From contig NZ_KB913037.1 of assembly GCF_000384295.1 (NCBI RefSeq), positions 10,119,508-10,183,507 on the forward strand: a stretch of DNA of 64,000 bases, read 5' to 3'. Within the stretch, counting starts at the first letter, position 1; each line of letters opens with the position of its first letter. Under the pieces are notes generated by a model, which did not search any database, was not told where the DNA came from, and was given only the letters and a program-made list of their open reading frames with translations. Origin of the DNA: Amycolatopsis balhimycina FH 1894 (GTDB lineage Bacteria; Actinomycetota; Actinomycetes; Mycobacteriales; Pseudonocardiaceae). The position numbers and the translations under genes are program-made. Shown here in pieces: positions 26,402 through 34,309 of the stretch.

Positions 26402-26415
26402 TAGAACACGTTACT
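26402..26415. promoter_or_regulatory. KstR-like operator
   Basis: TAGAACACGTTACT, 25 bases upstream of the acyl-CoA ligase start, matches the mycobacterial/rhodococcal KstR pattern TnnAACnnGTTnnA at all but the last fixed base. Inference only; no kstR gene is in the window. Confidence 0.45.
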
Positions 26416-26604
26416 GTTTTCGACACCATACGCGGGCGGGGAAGGGTTTGTCAGCTCATGGGGTGGGTGGAACAGGTTGCACTGCCGGAATCGGCCCCTG
26501 GTCCGGACGCCGGGCACCGCTAGCCTGAGCGGGGCCTCTTTCTTGTGCCCCACCGGCCGGGCCGACTACGTTTCCTGGCCAGCAGCCGATAGTGGGGACC
26601 AGGG

Positions 26605-29600
26605 GTGGCGACGAGGTCGGTGCGCGTCCAGGTGCTCGGTTCGGTGCGGGCTTGGTGCGACGGCACGGAGGTCGAGCTGGGACCGCCCGCCCGCCGGGCC
26701 GTGCTCGGGGTGCTCGCGCTCGCCGGTGGCGACGCGGTGGCGCGGCGCGAACTGGTCGACACGCTCTGGGGTGACCGGCCGCCGCCGAGCGCGGTGAACG
26801 TCGTGCAGACCCACGTCAAGCACCTGCGCCGGCTGCTGGAACCCGGCCGGGCGCCGCGGGCCGGCAGCGGCGTACTGCCCCATGTCGGTGGTGGCTACGC
26901 CGTGCGGCGGGACGCCGTCGACGTCGATCTGTGGCGGTTTCGGGAGCTCCTCGCGGAAGCGAGCGACGCCCACCGCGACGGCGACACCGCCCGCGTCGCG
27001 GCTTCGCTCGGCGATGCGCTGCGGCTGTGGCATGGCCGGCCGCTGGCCGACCTTCCGCTGCTCGCCGCGCACCCGAAGGTCGTTTCCCTGGTCGCGGCGC
27101 ACCGGGAAGCGTTTTCCCGATACGCCGGCGCCATGATCGCCGTCGGCTCCGCCGCCGAGGTCCTGCCCGGCATCGCCGAAGCCGCCGCCGGGCAACCACT
27201 CGACGAAGCCGCGCAGGCCCTCCTGATCCGCGCTCACCACGCGCTCGGCCAGCGGGGCGAAGCGTTCCGGCACTACCGGCAGACGCGTGCCAGACTCGTC
27301 GAGGAGCTCGGGATCGACCCGGGCCCGGAGCTCCTGGCGGCCCACGCGGCCTTGCTGGCGGACGACGGTGTCCCGGTCGCCGCCGAACCCCGCTCCACCG
27401 ACCGGGTCCCGAAGCAACTGCCCGCCGAACCCCGCGGGTTCACCGGCCGGACGGCCGAACTGTCCCTTTTGGACAGCCTGCTGCCCGGCGGAGCGATCGC
27501 CGCGATCTCCGGCACGGCGGGCGTCGGCAAGACGGCGCTGGCCCTGCACTGGGCCCACCGCGTCCGGGACCGGTTCCCCGGCGGGCAGCTCTACGCGAAC
27601 CTGCGCGGCCACGCCGCGGGCGGCCCGGCGCAGCCGATCGAAATCCTCGCCCAGTTCCTGCCCGCGCTGGGCATCCCGCCCGAACGCGTGCCCGCCGACG
27701 CGGAAACCGCGGCGGCGCTCTACCGGACCCTGACGACCGACCGGAAGACCCTGGTGCTGCTGGACAACGCCGCCGGCCCCGAGCAGGTCCGGCCGCTGCT
27801 GCCGGCCGGGGCGGGGTGCCTGGTGGTGGTGACCGGCCGCGACCGTATGACGGGCCTGGTCGCCGTGCACGGCGCTCGCGGTGTCACGCTCGACGTGCTC
27901 AGCCCCGACGACGCCGTCGAGCTGCTGGCGGGCATCCTCGGGCACGACCGGGTCCGCGCCGAGCCGGACGCCGCCGCCGAGTTCGCCAAGCTGTGCGTCC
28001 ACCTGCCGCTCGCGCTGAGGATCGCCGCGGCCAACCTCTCCGACCGGCCCGGTTCCGGGATCGAGGACTACGTCGCGGAACTGCGGGAGGGCAACCTCCT
28101 GGCCGCCCTCGCGGTGCAGGGCGACGAGCAGACCGCGGTGCGGACCGCCTTCGGCCTCTCACACGCCGCGTTGCCCACCGACGCGCAGCGGCTGTTCCGG
28201 CTGCTCAGCCTGGTTCCCGGCGCCGACTTTGGCGCCGATGCCGTCGCGGCGCTGGCCGGCACCGCGCCGGCGCGGACGGCCGCGCTGCTGGACCGGCTCG
28301 CCGGCGCGCACCTCGTCGAACACCATGCGCCCGGCCGCTACCGCTTTCACGACCTGCTCCGCCGCTACGCCGCCGAGCAGGCCGAACGCCTCGAGCCCGC
28401 GGCGGACCGCGACCGCGTGCTGCGGCGCCTGTACGACTGGTACCTGGGCGGGGTGGACGCCGCCGCCCGGCTGCTCTACCCGCACATGCTGCGGCTGCCG
28501 GGGCCCGAGGCCGGTATCCCCGCCGGCTTCACCGAGCTCGGCGACGCGTCGAACTGGCTGGACACCGAACGCGGCAACCTCGTCGCGGCCATCCGGCAGG
28601 CGGCGCAAACCGGTCGGCGGCCCGCGGCTTGGCGGCTCGCCGACGCGCTGCGGGGCTACTTCTGGATGTGCCTGCGCCGTGTCGAATGGGCGGCAGCCGC
28701 CGAAGCCGGGCTGGTGGCCGCCGAAGCGGACGGCGAGCCGCGGGCGCTGGCGGCCGCGCGGCTCAGCCTCGCCGACCTGAACTTCCGCCAGGGCCGGTAC
28801 CGCCAAGCCGTCCGGCACTACACCGCCGCGCTGCTGCTCGCGCGGCGGGCGGGCTGGGCCGAAGCGGAGGCCGCCGTGCTCGGCAACCTCGGGTGCGTCC
28901 ACTGGCAGGCCGGGCGGCTCGCCGTCGCCGCGGCGCGGTTCCGGCGCGGGCTCGCCCTCAGCAGGCGGATCGGCCAGCCGGCGGGGGAGGCCGTCGCGTC
29001 CGGCAACCTCGGTCTCGTCCACTGGGAGATGGGCCGGCTCGCCGAAGCCGCCGAGCACTACGCCCAGGCGCTGCATCGGTACCGCCGGATCGGGTCCCGG
29101 TACGGCGAGGCGATCAACCTCGCCAACCTCGGGCAGGCGCAGCTGGCTCGAGGGTGCGCGGCCGAGGCGGCGGAGCTGCTGAGCCGGTCGCTCCACCTGC
29201 AGCGCGAGGCGGGCAACCGCGGCGGCGAAGCCGAAACCTGCAGCCGGCTCGCCCTGGCCCACGCCGACCTCGGCCACCGGGCCGAAGCCCTCGACTGCGC
29301 CCGGGCCGGCCTGGCACTGGCCCGCGAGGCGGGGGAGCCGCGGACCGAAGCCGAAGCGCTCGCCGCCCTCGGGGCCGTGCTCCACCGCCTCGGCGACCGG
29401 GCGGACGCGGCCCGCCGGTACCGCGAGGCCCTCGACCTGATCCGCGAGACCGGCGACCGCTACCCGGAGGCCGACGCGCTGATCGGCCTGGCGGCCGCCA
29501 CCGCCGACCCCGGCCCTGCCCGGCACGCCCTCGCACTGGCCGAGCAGGCGGGCTACCGGGCGTTGCAGGGCCAGGCCCTGACGGCGCTGGCCCGCATCCT

Positions 29601-29718
29601 GCTAGTCCACGGCGACCGTGGCGCCGCCGGGGACCACGCCCGCCGGGCGCTCGCCGTGCACCGCGAGACGGGTCAAGCCCTCGGAGAGACGCTCGCCGTC
29701 CTGGACCGGCTTCCTTGA
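26605..29718 (+). CDS. AfsR/SARP-type regulator (BTAD, NB-ARC, TPR)
   Basis: A 1037-residue signal-integrating transcription activator. Residues about 1-95 are an OmpR-type winged helix (RVQVLGSVRAWCDGTEVELG, LVDTLWGDRPPPSAVNVVQT); about 100-250 the BTAD domain (ALRLWHGRPLADLP, EELGIDPGPELLAAH); about 275-560 an NB-ARC ATPase with Walker A SGTAGVGKTAL; and from about 640 a run of TPR repeats (for example GNLGLVHWEMGRLAEAAEHY). GTG 26605 follows a modest GGGG-type site. Such proteins control antibiotic clusters or global metabolism by binding direct repeats; no biosynthetic genes adjoin here. A second family member lies at 60655-63492. Confidence 0.92.
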   Translation: MATRSVRVQVLGSVRAWCDGTEVELGPPARRAVLGVLALAGGDAVARRELVDTLWGDRPPPSAVNVVQTHVKHLRRLLEPGRAPRAGSGVLPHVGGGYAVRRDAVDVDLWRFRELLAEASDAHRDGDTARVAASLGDALRLWHGRPLADLPLLAAHPKVVSLVAAHREAFSRYAGAMIAVGSAAEVLPGIAEAAAGQPLDEAAQALLIRAHHALGQRGEAFRHYRQTRARLVEELGIDPGPELLAAHAALLADDGVPVAAEPRSTDRVPKQLPAEPRGFTGRTAELSLLDSLLPGGAIAAISGTAGVGKTALALHWAHRVRDRFPGGQLYANLRGHAAGGPAQPIEILAQFLPALGIPPERVPADAETAAALYRTLTTDRKTLVLLDNAAGPEQVRPLLPAGAGCLVVVTGRDRMTGLVAVHGARGVTLDVLSPDDAVELLAGILGHDRVRAEPDAAAEFAKLCVHLPLALRIAAANLSDRPGSGIEDYVAELREGNLLAALAVQGDEQTAVRTAFGLSHAALPTDAQRLFRLLSLVPGADFGADAVAALAGTAPARTAALLDRLAGAHLVEHHAPGRYRFHDLLRRYAAEQAERLEPAADRDRVLRRLYDWYLGGVDAAARLLYPHMLRLPGPEAGIPAGFTELGDASNWLDTERGNLVAAIRQAAQTGRRPAAWRLADALRGYFWMCLRRVEWAAAAEAGLVAAEADGEPRALAAARLSLADLNFRQGRYRQAVRHYTAALLLARRAGWAEAEAAVLGNLGCVHWQAGRLAVAAARFRRGLALSRRIGQPAGEAVASGNLGLVHWEMGRLAEAAEHYAQALHRYRRIGSRYGEAINLANLGQAQLARGCAAEAAELLSRSLHLQREAGNRGGEAETCSRLALAHADLGHRAEALDCARAGLALAREAGEPRTEAEALAALGAVLHRLGDRADAARRYREALDLIRETGDRYPEADALIGLAAATADPGPARHALALAEQAGYRALQGQALTALARILLVHGDRGAAGDHARRALAVHRETGQALGETLAVLDRLP

Positions 29719-30147
29719 TCACGGATGGATGCCCTCGGCGATCACCTTGGAGGTGCCGTCCGGGTAGAGGTTGAGGATCACCCACGGGTTGACGCCCTTG
29801 GCGCCGACGTCGCCGCGACAGAGGAACTCGCCCAGGGTGAAGACCTCTCGGCCGGTGCCGTCCTCGGTCGGCTTCTCCGATGCCTCGCGGATACCCACCC
29901 AGTTGCAGGCCCGGTTGAGCACCCTGTTCGTCTGCGTACGCTCGATGGAGACGATGTCCTTGCCCTCCGCGCACCACGTCACCCAGTAGCTGTAGGTCCA
30001 CACGCCTTCGTTTTTCAGCACCACCCGCTCAGTGGTCCAGCACGTCTTCTCGGCGGCATCCGCGGCGGCGGCGGTGGCGAGCGGGATGGCGGCGAGGAGT
30101 CCCGCCGCGGCAGCCGTGAGCACTCCCAGCCTGCGTACGATGGTCAT
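29719..30147 (-). CDS. Small secreted protein, unknown function
   Basis: A 142-residue protein with a clear Sec signal peptide (MTIVRRLGVLTAAAAGLLAA followed by small residues up to about residue 31). The mature part of about 110 residues has four cysteines (near 36, 59, 81 and 109 of the precursor), suggesting two disulfides, and alternating hydrophobic strands such as WTYSYWVTWCAEGKD. ATG 30147 is preceded by GAGGGGG. Not recognised as a named family; it is divergent from the DUF4394 gene and its stop abuts the end of the regulator gene. Confidence 0.75.
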   Translation of the reverse strand: MTIVRRLGVLTAAAAGLLAAIPLATAAAADAAEKTCWTTERVVLKNEGVWTYSYWVTWCAEGKDIVSIERTQTNRVLNRACNWVGIREASEKPTEDGTGREVFTLGEFLCRGDVGAKGVNPWVILNLYPDGTSKVIAEGIHP

Positions 30148-30302
30148 GGTCAACCCCCTCTTTTCCTGGTGTGTCCCCAATCTGCTGCCTGCGCGCGGGG
30201 CCCGCAAGACGCCGATGCGCCGCGTCCAGCCGACGTCCAATCGCTGTCCAGTTCGCCCGGATAGCTTCCTCTCGCCCACGAAGTTCGAGGAGGGGAACGA
30301 CG

Positions 30303-31193
30303 ATGAAGACCAGGCTCAAGAGAGGCATCGCCGCCGCGGCCGCGGTCCTGGCCGCCACGACCGCCGTCACGATCGGCGCGGCGGGCGACAGTGTGGCCCA
30401 GGCCACGGGCCTGCGCGCGTTCGGCATCACCGGCGACGGCACGCTGATGGCCACGTTCACCACCGACCAGCCCCAGGTGCTCAACTGGGTCCAGACCGTC
30501 ATGGGGCTCGTCGGCGACAAGTCGCTGATCGGGATCGACTTCCGCGTCCAGGACGGCCTGCTGTACGGGGTCGGCAACGCCGGCGGCATCTACACCATTT
30601 CGACCCCGCCGCCCAACCCTCCGGTGCCCACTCCCGTGGTCGCCAAGAAGGTCTCGCAGCTTTCCGTCCCGTTGGACGGCACCACCTTCGGCGTCGACTT
30701 CAACCCGGCCGCCGACCGGCTGCGCGTGATCAGCGACAACGGCCAGAACCTGCGGCACAACCTGGCCAACAACTCCACGATCGCGGACCCGTACCTGACC
30801 ACCCCGCCGGTGTCGGGCACGACCGGCGGCGTCACGGCGGCGGCGTACACGAACAACGACCTGGACCCCGGCACGGGGACGACGCTTTTCGACCTCAACA
30901 CGTTGACGGATCAGGTGGTCATCCAGTCGCCGGCCAACAACGGCACCCTCGCTCCGACCGGAGCGCTCGGGGTGGACGCGGGCCTGAACGCGGGCCTCGA
31001 CATCTACAGCGACCTGGCCGGCCGCAAGACGGTCTCGAACACGGCGTTCGCGGCAGTGGTGCCGTCCGGCGGTTCGGCGACGCTGTTCAGCGTGAACCTG
31101 CTGACCGGCGCGGCGGCGGTGATGCCGTTGGGGCAGTTCCCGTTGAACATCACCGATGTGGCCATCGCGCTCGACCCGGACCCGAACAACTGA
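30303..31193 (+). CDS. Secreted DUF4394 domain protein
   Basis: A 296-residue exported protein. The signal peptide spans about residues 1-32 (MKTRLKRGIAAAAAVLAATT...). The mature protein is a DUF4394 repeat-type beta structure with segments GITGDGTLMATFTTDQP, DFNPAADRLRVISDNGQNLR and GALGVDAGLNAGLDIYSDL. ATG 30303 follows GAGGAGGGG. The family is thought to form a propeller-like fold and has no known activity. A GC-rich hairpin 10 bases downstream terminates it against the convergent hydrolase gene. Confidence 0.85.
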   Translation: MKTRLKRGIAAAAAVLAATTAVTIGAAGDSVAQATGLRAFGITGDGTLMATFTTDQPQVLNWVQTVMGLVGDKSLIGIDFRVQDGLLYGVGNAGGIYTISTPPPNPPVPTPVVAKKVSQLSVPLDGTTFGVDFNPAADRLRVISDNGQNLRHNLANNSTIADPYLTTPPVSGTTGGVTAAAYTNNDLDPGTGTTLFDLNTLTDQVVIQSPANNGTLAPTGALGVDAGLNAGLDIYSDLAGRKTVSNTAFAAVVPSGGSATLFSVNLLTGAAAVMPLGQFPLNITDVAIALDPDPNN

Positions 31194-31202
31194 ATCCCGG
31201 CG

Positions 31203-31242
31203 GCGAGCCCGCCCCCTCCGGAGAGGGGAGGGGCGGGCTCGC
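31203..31242. terminator. GC-rich hairpin between convergent genes
   Basis: GCGAGCCCGCCCC (from 31203) pairs with GGGGCGGGCTCGC (31230-31242), 13 bp, between the convergent DUF4394 and hydrolase genes. It is unrelated in sequence to the GTGAA-type hairpin family. Confidence 0.75.
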
Positions 31243-31251
31243 GTGTCCGTC

Positions 31252-32646
31252 TCAAGGAGACGGCACCGGCGCCGCCTGCGCGCGGGCCACGGCCTCGTCG
31301 CGGTCCGGCGGCAGCAGGTGGCCCGCCCGCACCGCCCGGTCGGCCGCCGCGGTGAACTTCGCGACGTAGGTGGCGTGGTCGGGGTACAGCTGCCGGATCC
31401 GCTCGGGCGTCAGCGGCGTGGTCGTGCCCAGCAGCAGGCAGGCGCCCGGCACGTTGCCGCCGCTGTTGTTGGGCGAATACGACGCGAGCGGGACGTCGAG
31501 GTCGGGCAGGCGGACGCCGCCGAGGGCGTTCTGGTCGCCGTCGCGCAGGATGATGAGGTTGAGCAGCATCGAGATCGGCGTGGCGGCCGGCGGGGCCGCA
31601 CCGCCGCGCGCCCAGCGGTCCAGGTAGCGGAACGCCGTGTTTTCCGCGTACCGGAACGTCATGCTGTTGACCGGTTTGTCGCACGTGGTCGGGGCACCGT
31701 TGTTGATCGACTTGTCGCGGGCGTTGGCCGCGTTGTACAGGTTCAGGCCGTACTGGTCGGCGTGGGCGGTGCCGGCGACCTCCCAGGTGCGCACGAGCGG
31801 GGTGTCCTGCCGGACCGAGGCCGACGCGATGACGTCGGTCTCCGACTGCAGGACGAACACCGGGACGCCGAGATCGGTGCGGATCCGCGCGGAGAGCGCC
31901 CCGATCACGCCGTCGCCGATCGGGGCGGCGAGCGCGGCCCGGCCGTGGATCATGAAGCCGTCGTAGCTGCGGCGCACCGGCTGGACGGCGTTGGCGTAGG
32001 TGGTCAGCCGCAGGGCCGACTGCGAGTGCCCGGTGCCCAGCACGACCGCCGGCCGCCGGCCGCCCAGCAGCAGCGGGTTCGCCCGGACCGCCTGCGCGGC
32101 CTGGGAGAAGATGTCGTAGGAAAGCGCGTCACCGCCGATGTTCACGGCGTCGTACCGCGCGGGGTCGAGGCTTTTGAGCTTGTCCGCACCGGCTTTCTGG
32201 GTCGTCACGCCGACGTAGGCGTAACCCTCGCGGACGAAGTGCTCGTAGGACTGCGAGAAGTCGACCGGGATGTCGACGCCGAAGCTGACGTTGAGCCATT
32301 CGACCACGACCGTACCGGTGAACTTCGCGGCGTCGCGCGGCCGCACGACGACCAACCGGGTGGTGTAGGGATTGCCGGTGGTGTCGACGCGCGTGGCCCA
32401 GCGGCCGTCGTCGGTCCACAGGCCCACCTGGGCGAACGTGTCGGCGTGGCCGGAGAGCAGGTATTCCTCTTCCACGTAGCCGCGGGAGGCGAGGTCGAGG
32501 ACGCCTTGGGCGCCGCTGACCGGCCAGCCTCTCCCGGCGCCGGCGGGAATCGCGGTGACCGCCGGGCTGTCGGCGGCCGCGGCCGCCACGGGGATCGCGA
32601 ACGTCGGCAGGAGCACGATCAGCAGGACGAGCAGGGCTCTGCGCAT
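31252..32646 (-). CDS. Secreted alpha/beta hydrolase domain protein
   Basis: A 464-residue exported hydrolase of the alpha/beta hydrolase-domain (PF20091-like) family. The signal peptide is MRRALLVLLIVLLPTFAIPV up to about residue 25. The mature protein has VVEWLNVSFGVDIPVDF, AYVGVTTQKAGADKL, the nucleophile elbow GTGHSQSA and RTWEVAGTAHADQYG, whose histidine is the likely catalytic partner. ATG 32646 follows a GGAGGG-type site. The family resembles secreted esterases of unknown substrate in actinobacteria. It is divergent from the ECF sigma-factor gene. Confidence 0.85.
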   Translation of the reverse strand: MRRALLVLLIVLLPTFAIPVAAAAADSPAVTAIPAGAGRGWPVSGAQGVLDLASRGYVEEEYLLSGHADTFAQVGLWTDDGRWATRVDTTGNPYTTRLVVVRPRDAAKFTGTVVVEWLNVSFGVDIPVDFSQSYEHFVREGYAYVGVTTQKAGADKLKSLDPARYDAVNIGGDALSYDIFSQAAQAVRANPLLLGGRRPAVVLGTGHSQSALRLTTYANAVQPVRRSYDGFMIHGRAALAAPIGDGVIGALSARIRTDLGVPVFVLQSETDVIASASVRQDTPLVRTWEVAGTAHADQYGLNLYNAANARDKSINNGAPTTCDKPVNSMTFRYAENTAFRYLDRWARGGAAPPAATPISMLLNLIILRDGDQNALGGVRLPDLDVPLASYSPNNSGGNVPGACLLLGTTTPLTPERIRQLYPDHATYVAKFTAAADRAVRAGHLLPPDRDEAVARAQAAPVPSP

Positions 32647-32982
32647 GGGAAACCCTCCTGATGGCGGACGGTGCGCGCGAGCGGCTCCAGGTCTCCGCAC
32701 CGTCCACATCGGACATCGGAAATGGGAAATCGGACGCGGTCGCCGGTCCGGCCGGCCACCGCTGTTGTCTTTACTCGCCGGTATAGGTCGAGGCAACGAC
32801 GATCGCGGGTTCCGGGGAGAAGCCACCGGGCAACGCGCAGGGAAGTGACAAGTCCACGCACCCGGTACTCGTGACCGGAGAAAACCGGGGAAGCCCTTTC
32901 GGCGACGCAACCTTGCGCAGGTGTCACTCGTTGCGCGACTATCGCGGGACGTTCTGCACGTGCATACGCACGGCGAGGGGGT
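32647..32982. other. 336-bp divergent intergenic region
   Basis: No gene is supported here. The stretch is less GC-rich than its flanks and must hold the promoters of the leftward secreted hydrolase and the rightward sigma-factor gene. A 10-base palindrome TGCACGTGCA occupies 32955-32964, 19 bases before the sigma-factor start, and may be an operator or an autoregulated ECF promoter element. Confidence 0.4.
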
Positions 32983-34278
32983 GTGGTGACCGAGGTGGCG
33001 CCGGCGGCGGCCGGGACGGTGGACGGCCCGAGCGACGCGGTCTTGATCGACGCGGTACGCGGCGGCGACGTCGCGGCGTACGGCGAGCTCTACGACCGGC
33101 ACCTCGTCGCCGCCCGGCGGGTGGCGGCCGCAATCGCGGCCGACGCGGCGGAACGCGACGACCTGATCGCCGAAGGATTCACCCGCGTACTGCGGATTCT
33201 GCGTTCCGGCGAAGGCCCGGACGAGGATTTCCGGCCTTATCTGCTGACGACCATCCGGAACACGATGATCAGCTGGCGGCGGCGGGACTCGGCGGTTTCG
33301 GTGGTCGCCGAGGTGCCGGACGTGCTGCCGGGCGAGGGCAGCGACGAGCCGGTGGACAGCCGGATGCACGCCTCTGTCGCCGCGGAGGCGTTCGCCGGTT
33401 TGCCTCAGCGGTGGCGTGAGGTGCTGTGGCGGACCGAGATCATGGGCGAGTCGCCGGCGCAGATCGCGCAGGATCTCGGGATGACGGCGAACGGCGTCGC
33501 CGCGCTGGCCTACCGCGCCCGGGAGGGCCTGCGCCAGGCCTACCTGGACCAGCACGTCCCCACCGCGCGGCGGCGGGCCTGCCGGGCCGTCTCCGGCCAG
33601 CTGGCCAAGTGGGTGCGCGACGGGATCGGCGATCAGAAGGCGCACCGGATCACAGCCCACCTCGACCGCTGCGCGGACTGCCGGGAACTGGCCGCCGGTC
33701 TCCGGCAGCTCAACGAGGAGCTGCCCGCCGGGATCGCCCCGCTCATCCTCGGCGTCCCGATCGTCTCGCAGTGGCTGTCCACGACCGGCTCGCTGGCCTC
33801 GTCCGGTGCCACCGGCGTGGGCACGTCGGCCCTGTCTTGGGCGACGGCGGCGAAGGTGGCCGCCGCGGGCGCGGCGCTGGTCACGACGGTGACGATCGGC
33901 GCGAGCAACTCCGGCGACGCCCCGCCGCCGCTCTCCGGCAGCGAGGGCACGACGACCCAGCCCGTGCGCACCGGGCCGCAGGCCGGTTCCCGCGACGGCG
34001 CCCCGCCGGGCGGCGTCCAGCCGACGTCGGGCGCGCAGGTCACATCCACGCCAGGCGCCCCAGACGGGGAAACGACCGGGGCGCAGCCGGCAGGGGAGTC
34101 GACGGCGGTCGCGGACCCCGGGAACTCGGCGGCGGCCAACGGGAACAACCCGGACAAGCAGGCGGCCAAGGAGTCCGCGAAGGCGGCCAAGCAGTCGTCC
34201 AAGCAGGCGGCGAAGGAGTCGAAACAAGCCGCGAAAGAGTCGAAGAAGGCCGAGAAGACGAAGAACCCGGGAGAATGA
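32983..34278 (+). CDS. ECF sigma factor fused to zinc-finger anti-sigma-like and membrane domain
   Basis: A 431-residue single-chain sigma/anti-sigma protein. Residues about 20-100 are sigma region 2 (YGELYDRHLVAARRVAA, FRPYLLTTIRNTMISWRRRD) and about 137-190 region 4 (LPQRWREVLWRTEIMGESPA). Residues 200-233 form a zinc-binding anti-sigma-like motif (Cys200, His226-x3-Cys230-x2-Cys233). Residues about 288-306 are a probable transmembrane helix, followed by a Pro/Gly/Thr-rich region and an exterior tail built of Lys-Ala-Ala-Lys-Glu-Ser repeats (about 385-425). This predicts a membrane-tethered sigma factor released or activated by an envelope signal. Two adjacent GTG codons at 32983 and 32986 are possible starts. 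Confidence 0.85.
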   Translation: MVTEVAPAAAGTVDGPSDAVLIDAVRGGDVAAYGELYDRHLVAARRVAAAIAADAAERDDLIAEGFTRVLRILRSGEGPDEDFRPYLLTTIRNTMISWRRRDSAVSVVAEVPDVLPGEGSDEPVDSRMHASVAAEAFAGLPQRWREVLWRTEIMGESPAQIAQDLGMTANGVAALAYRAREGLRQAYLDQHVPTARRRACRAVSGQLAKWVRDGIGDQKAHRITAHLDRCADCRELAAGLRQLNEELPAGIAPLILGVPIVSQWLSTTGSLASSGATGVGTSALSWATAAKVAAAGAALVTTVTIGASNSGDAPPPLSGSEGTTTQPVRTGPQAGSRDGAPPGGVQPTSGAQVTSTPGAPDGETTGAQPAGESTAVADPGNSAAANGNNPDKQAAKESAKAAKQSSKQAAKESKQAAKESKKAEKTKNPGE

Positions 34279-34309
34279 CCCGGCGCCCCCCGGCGCCGGG
34301 TCGTCCCGC

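Noticed and set aside
26605..29718. AfsR/SARP genes as signs of an antibiotic cluster in the window
   Set aside because: No PKS, NRPS, terpene or other core biosynthetic enzyme is present next to either regulator; a product cannot be claimed.
26931..29774. Rightward 947-codon open frame inside the AfsR-type gene
   Set aside because: Arg/Pro/Ala-rich alternative frame of the regulator gene without any recognisable motif.
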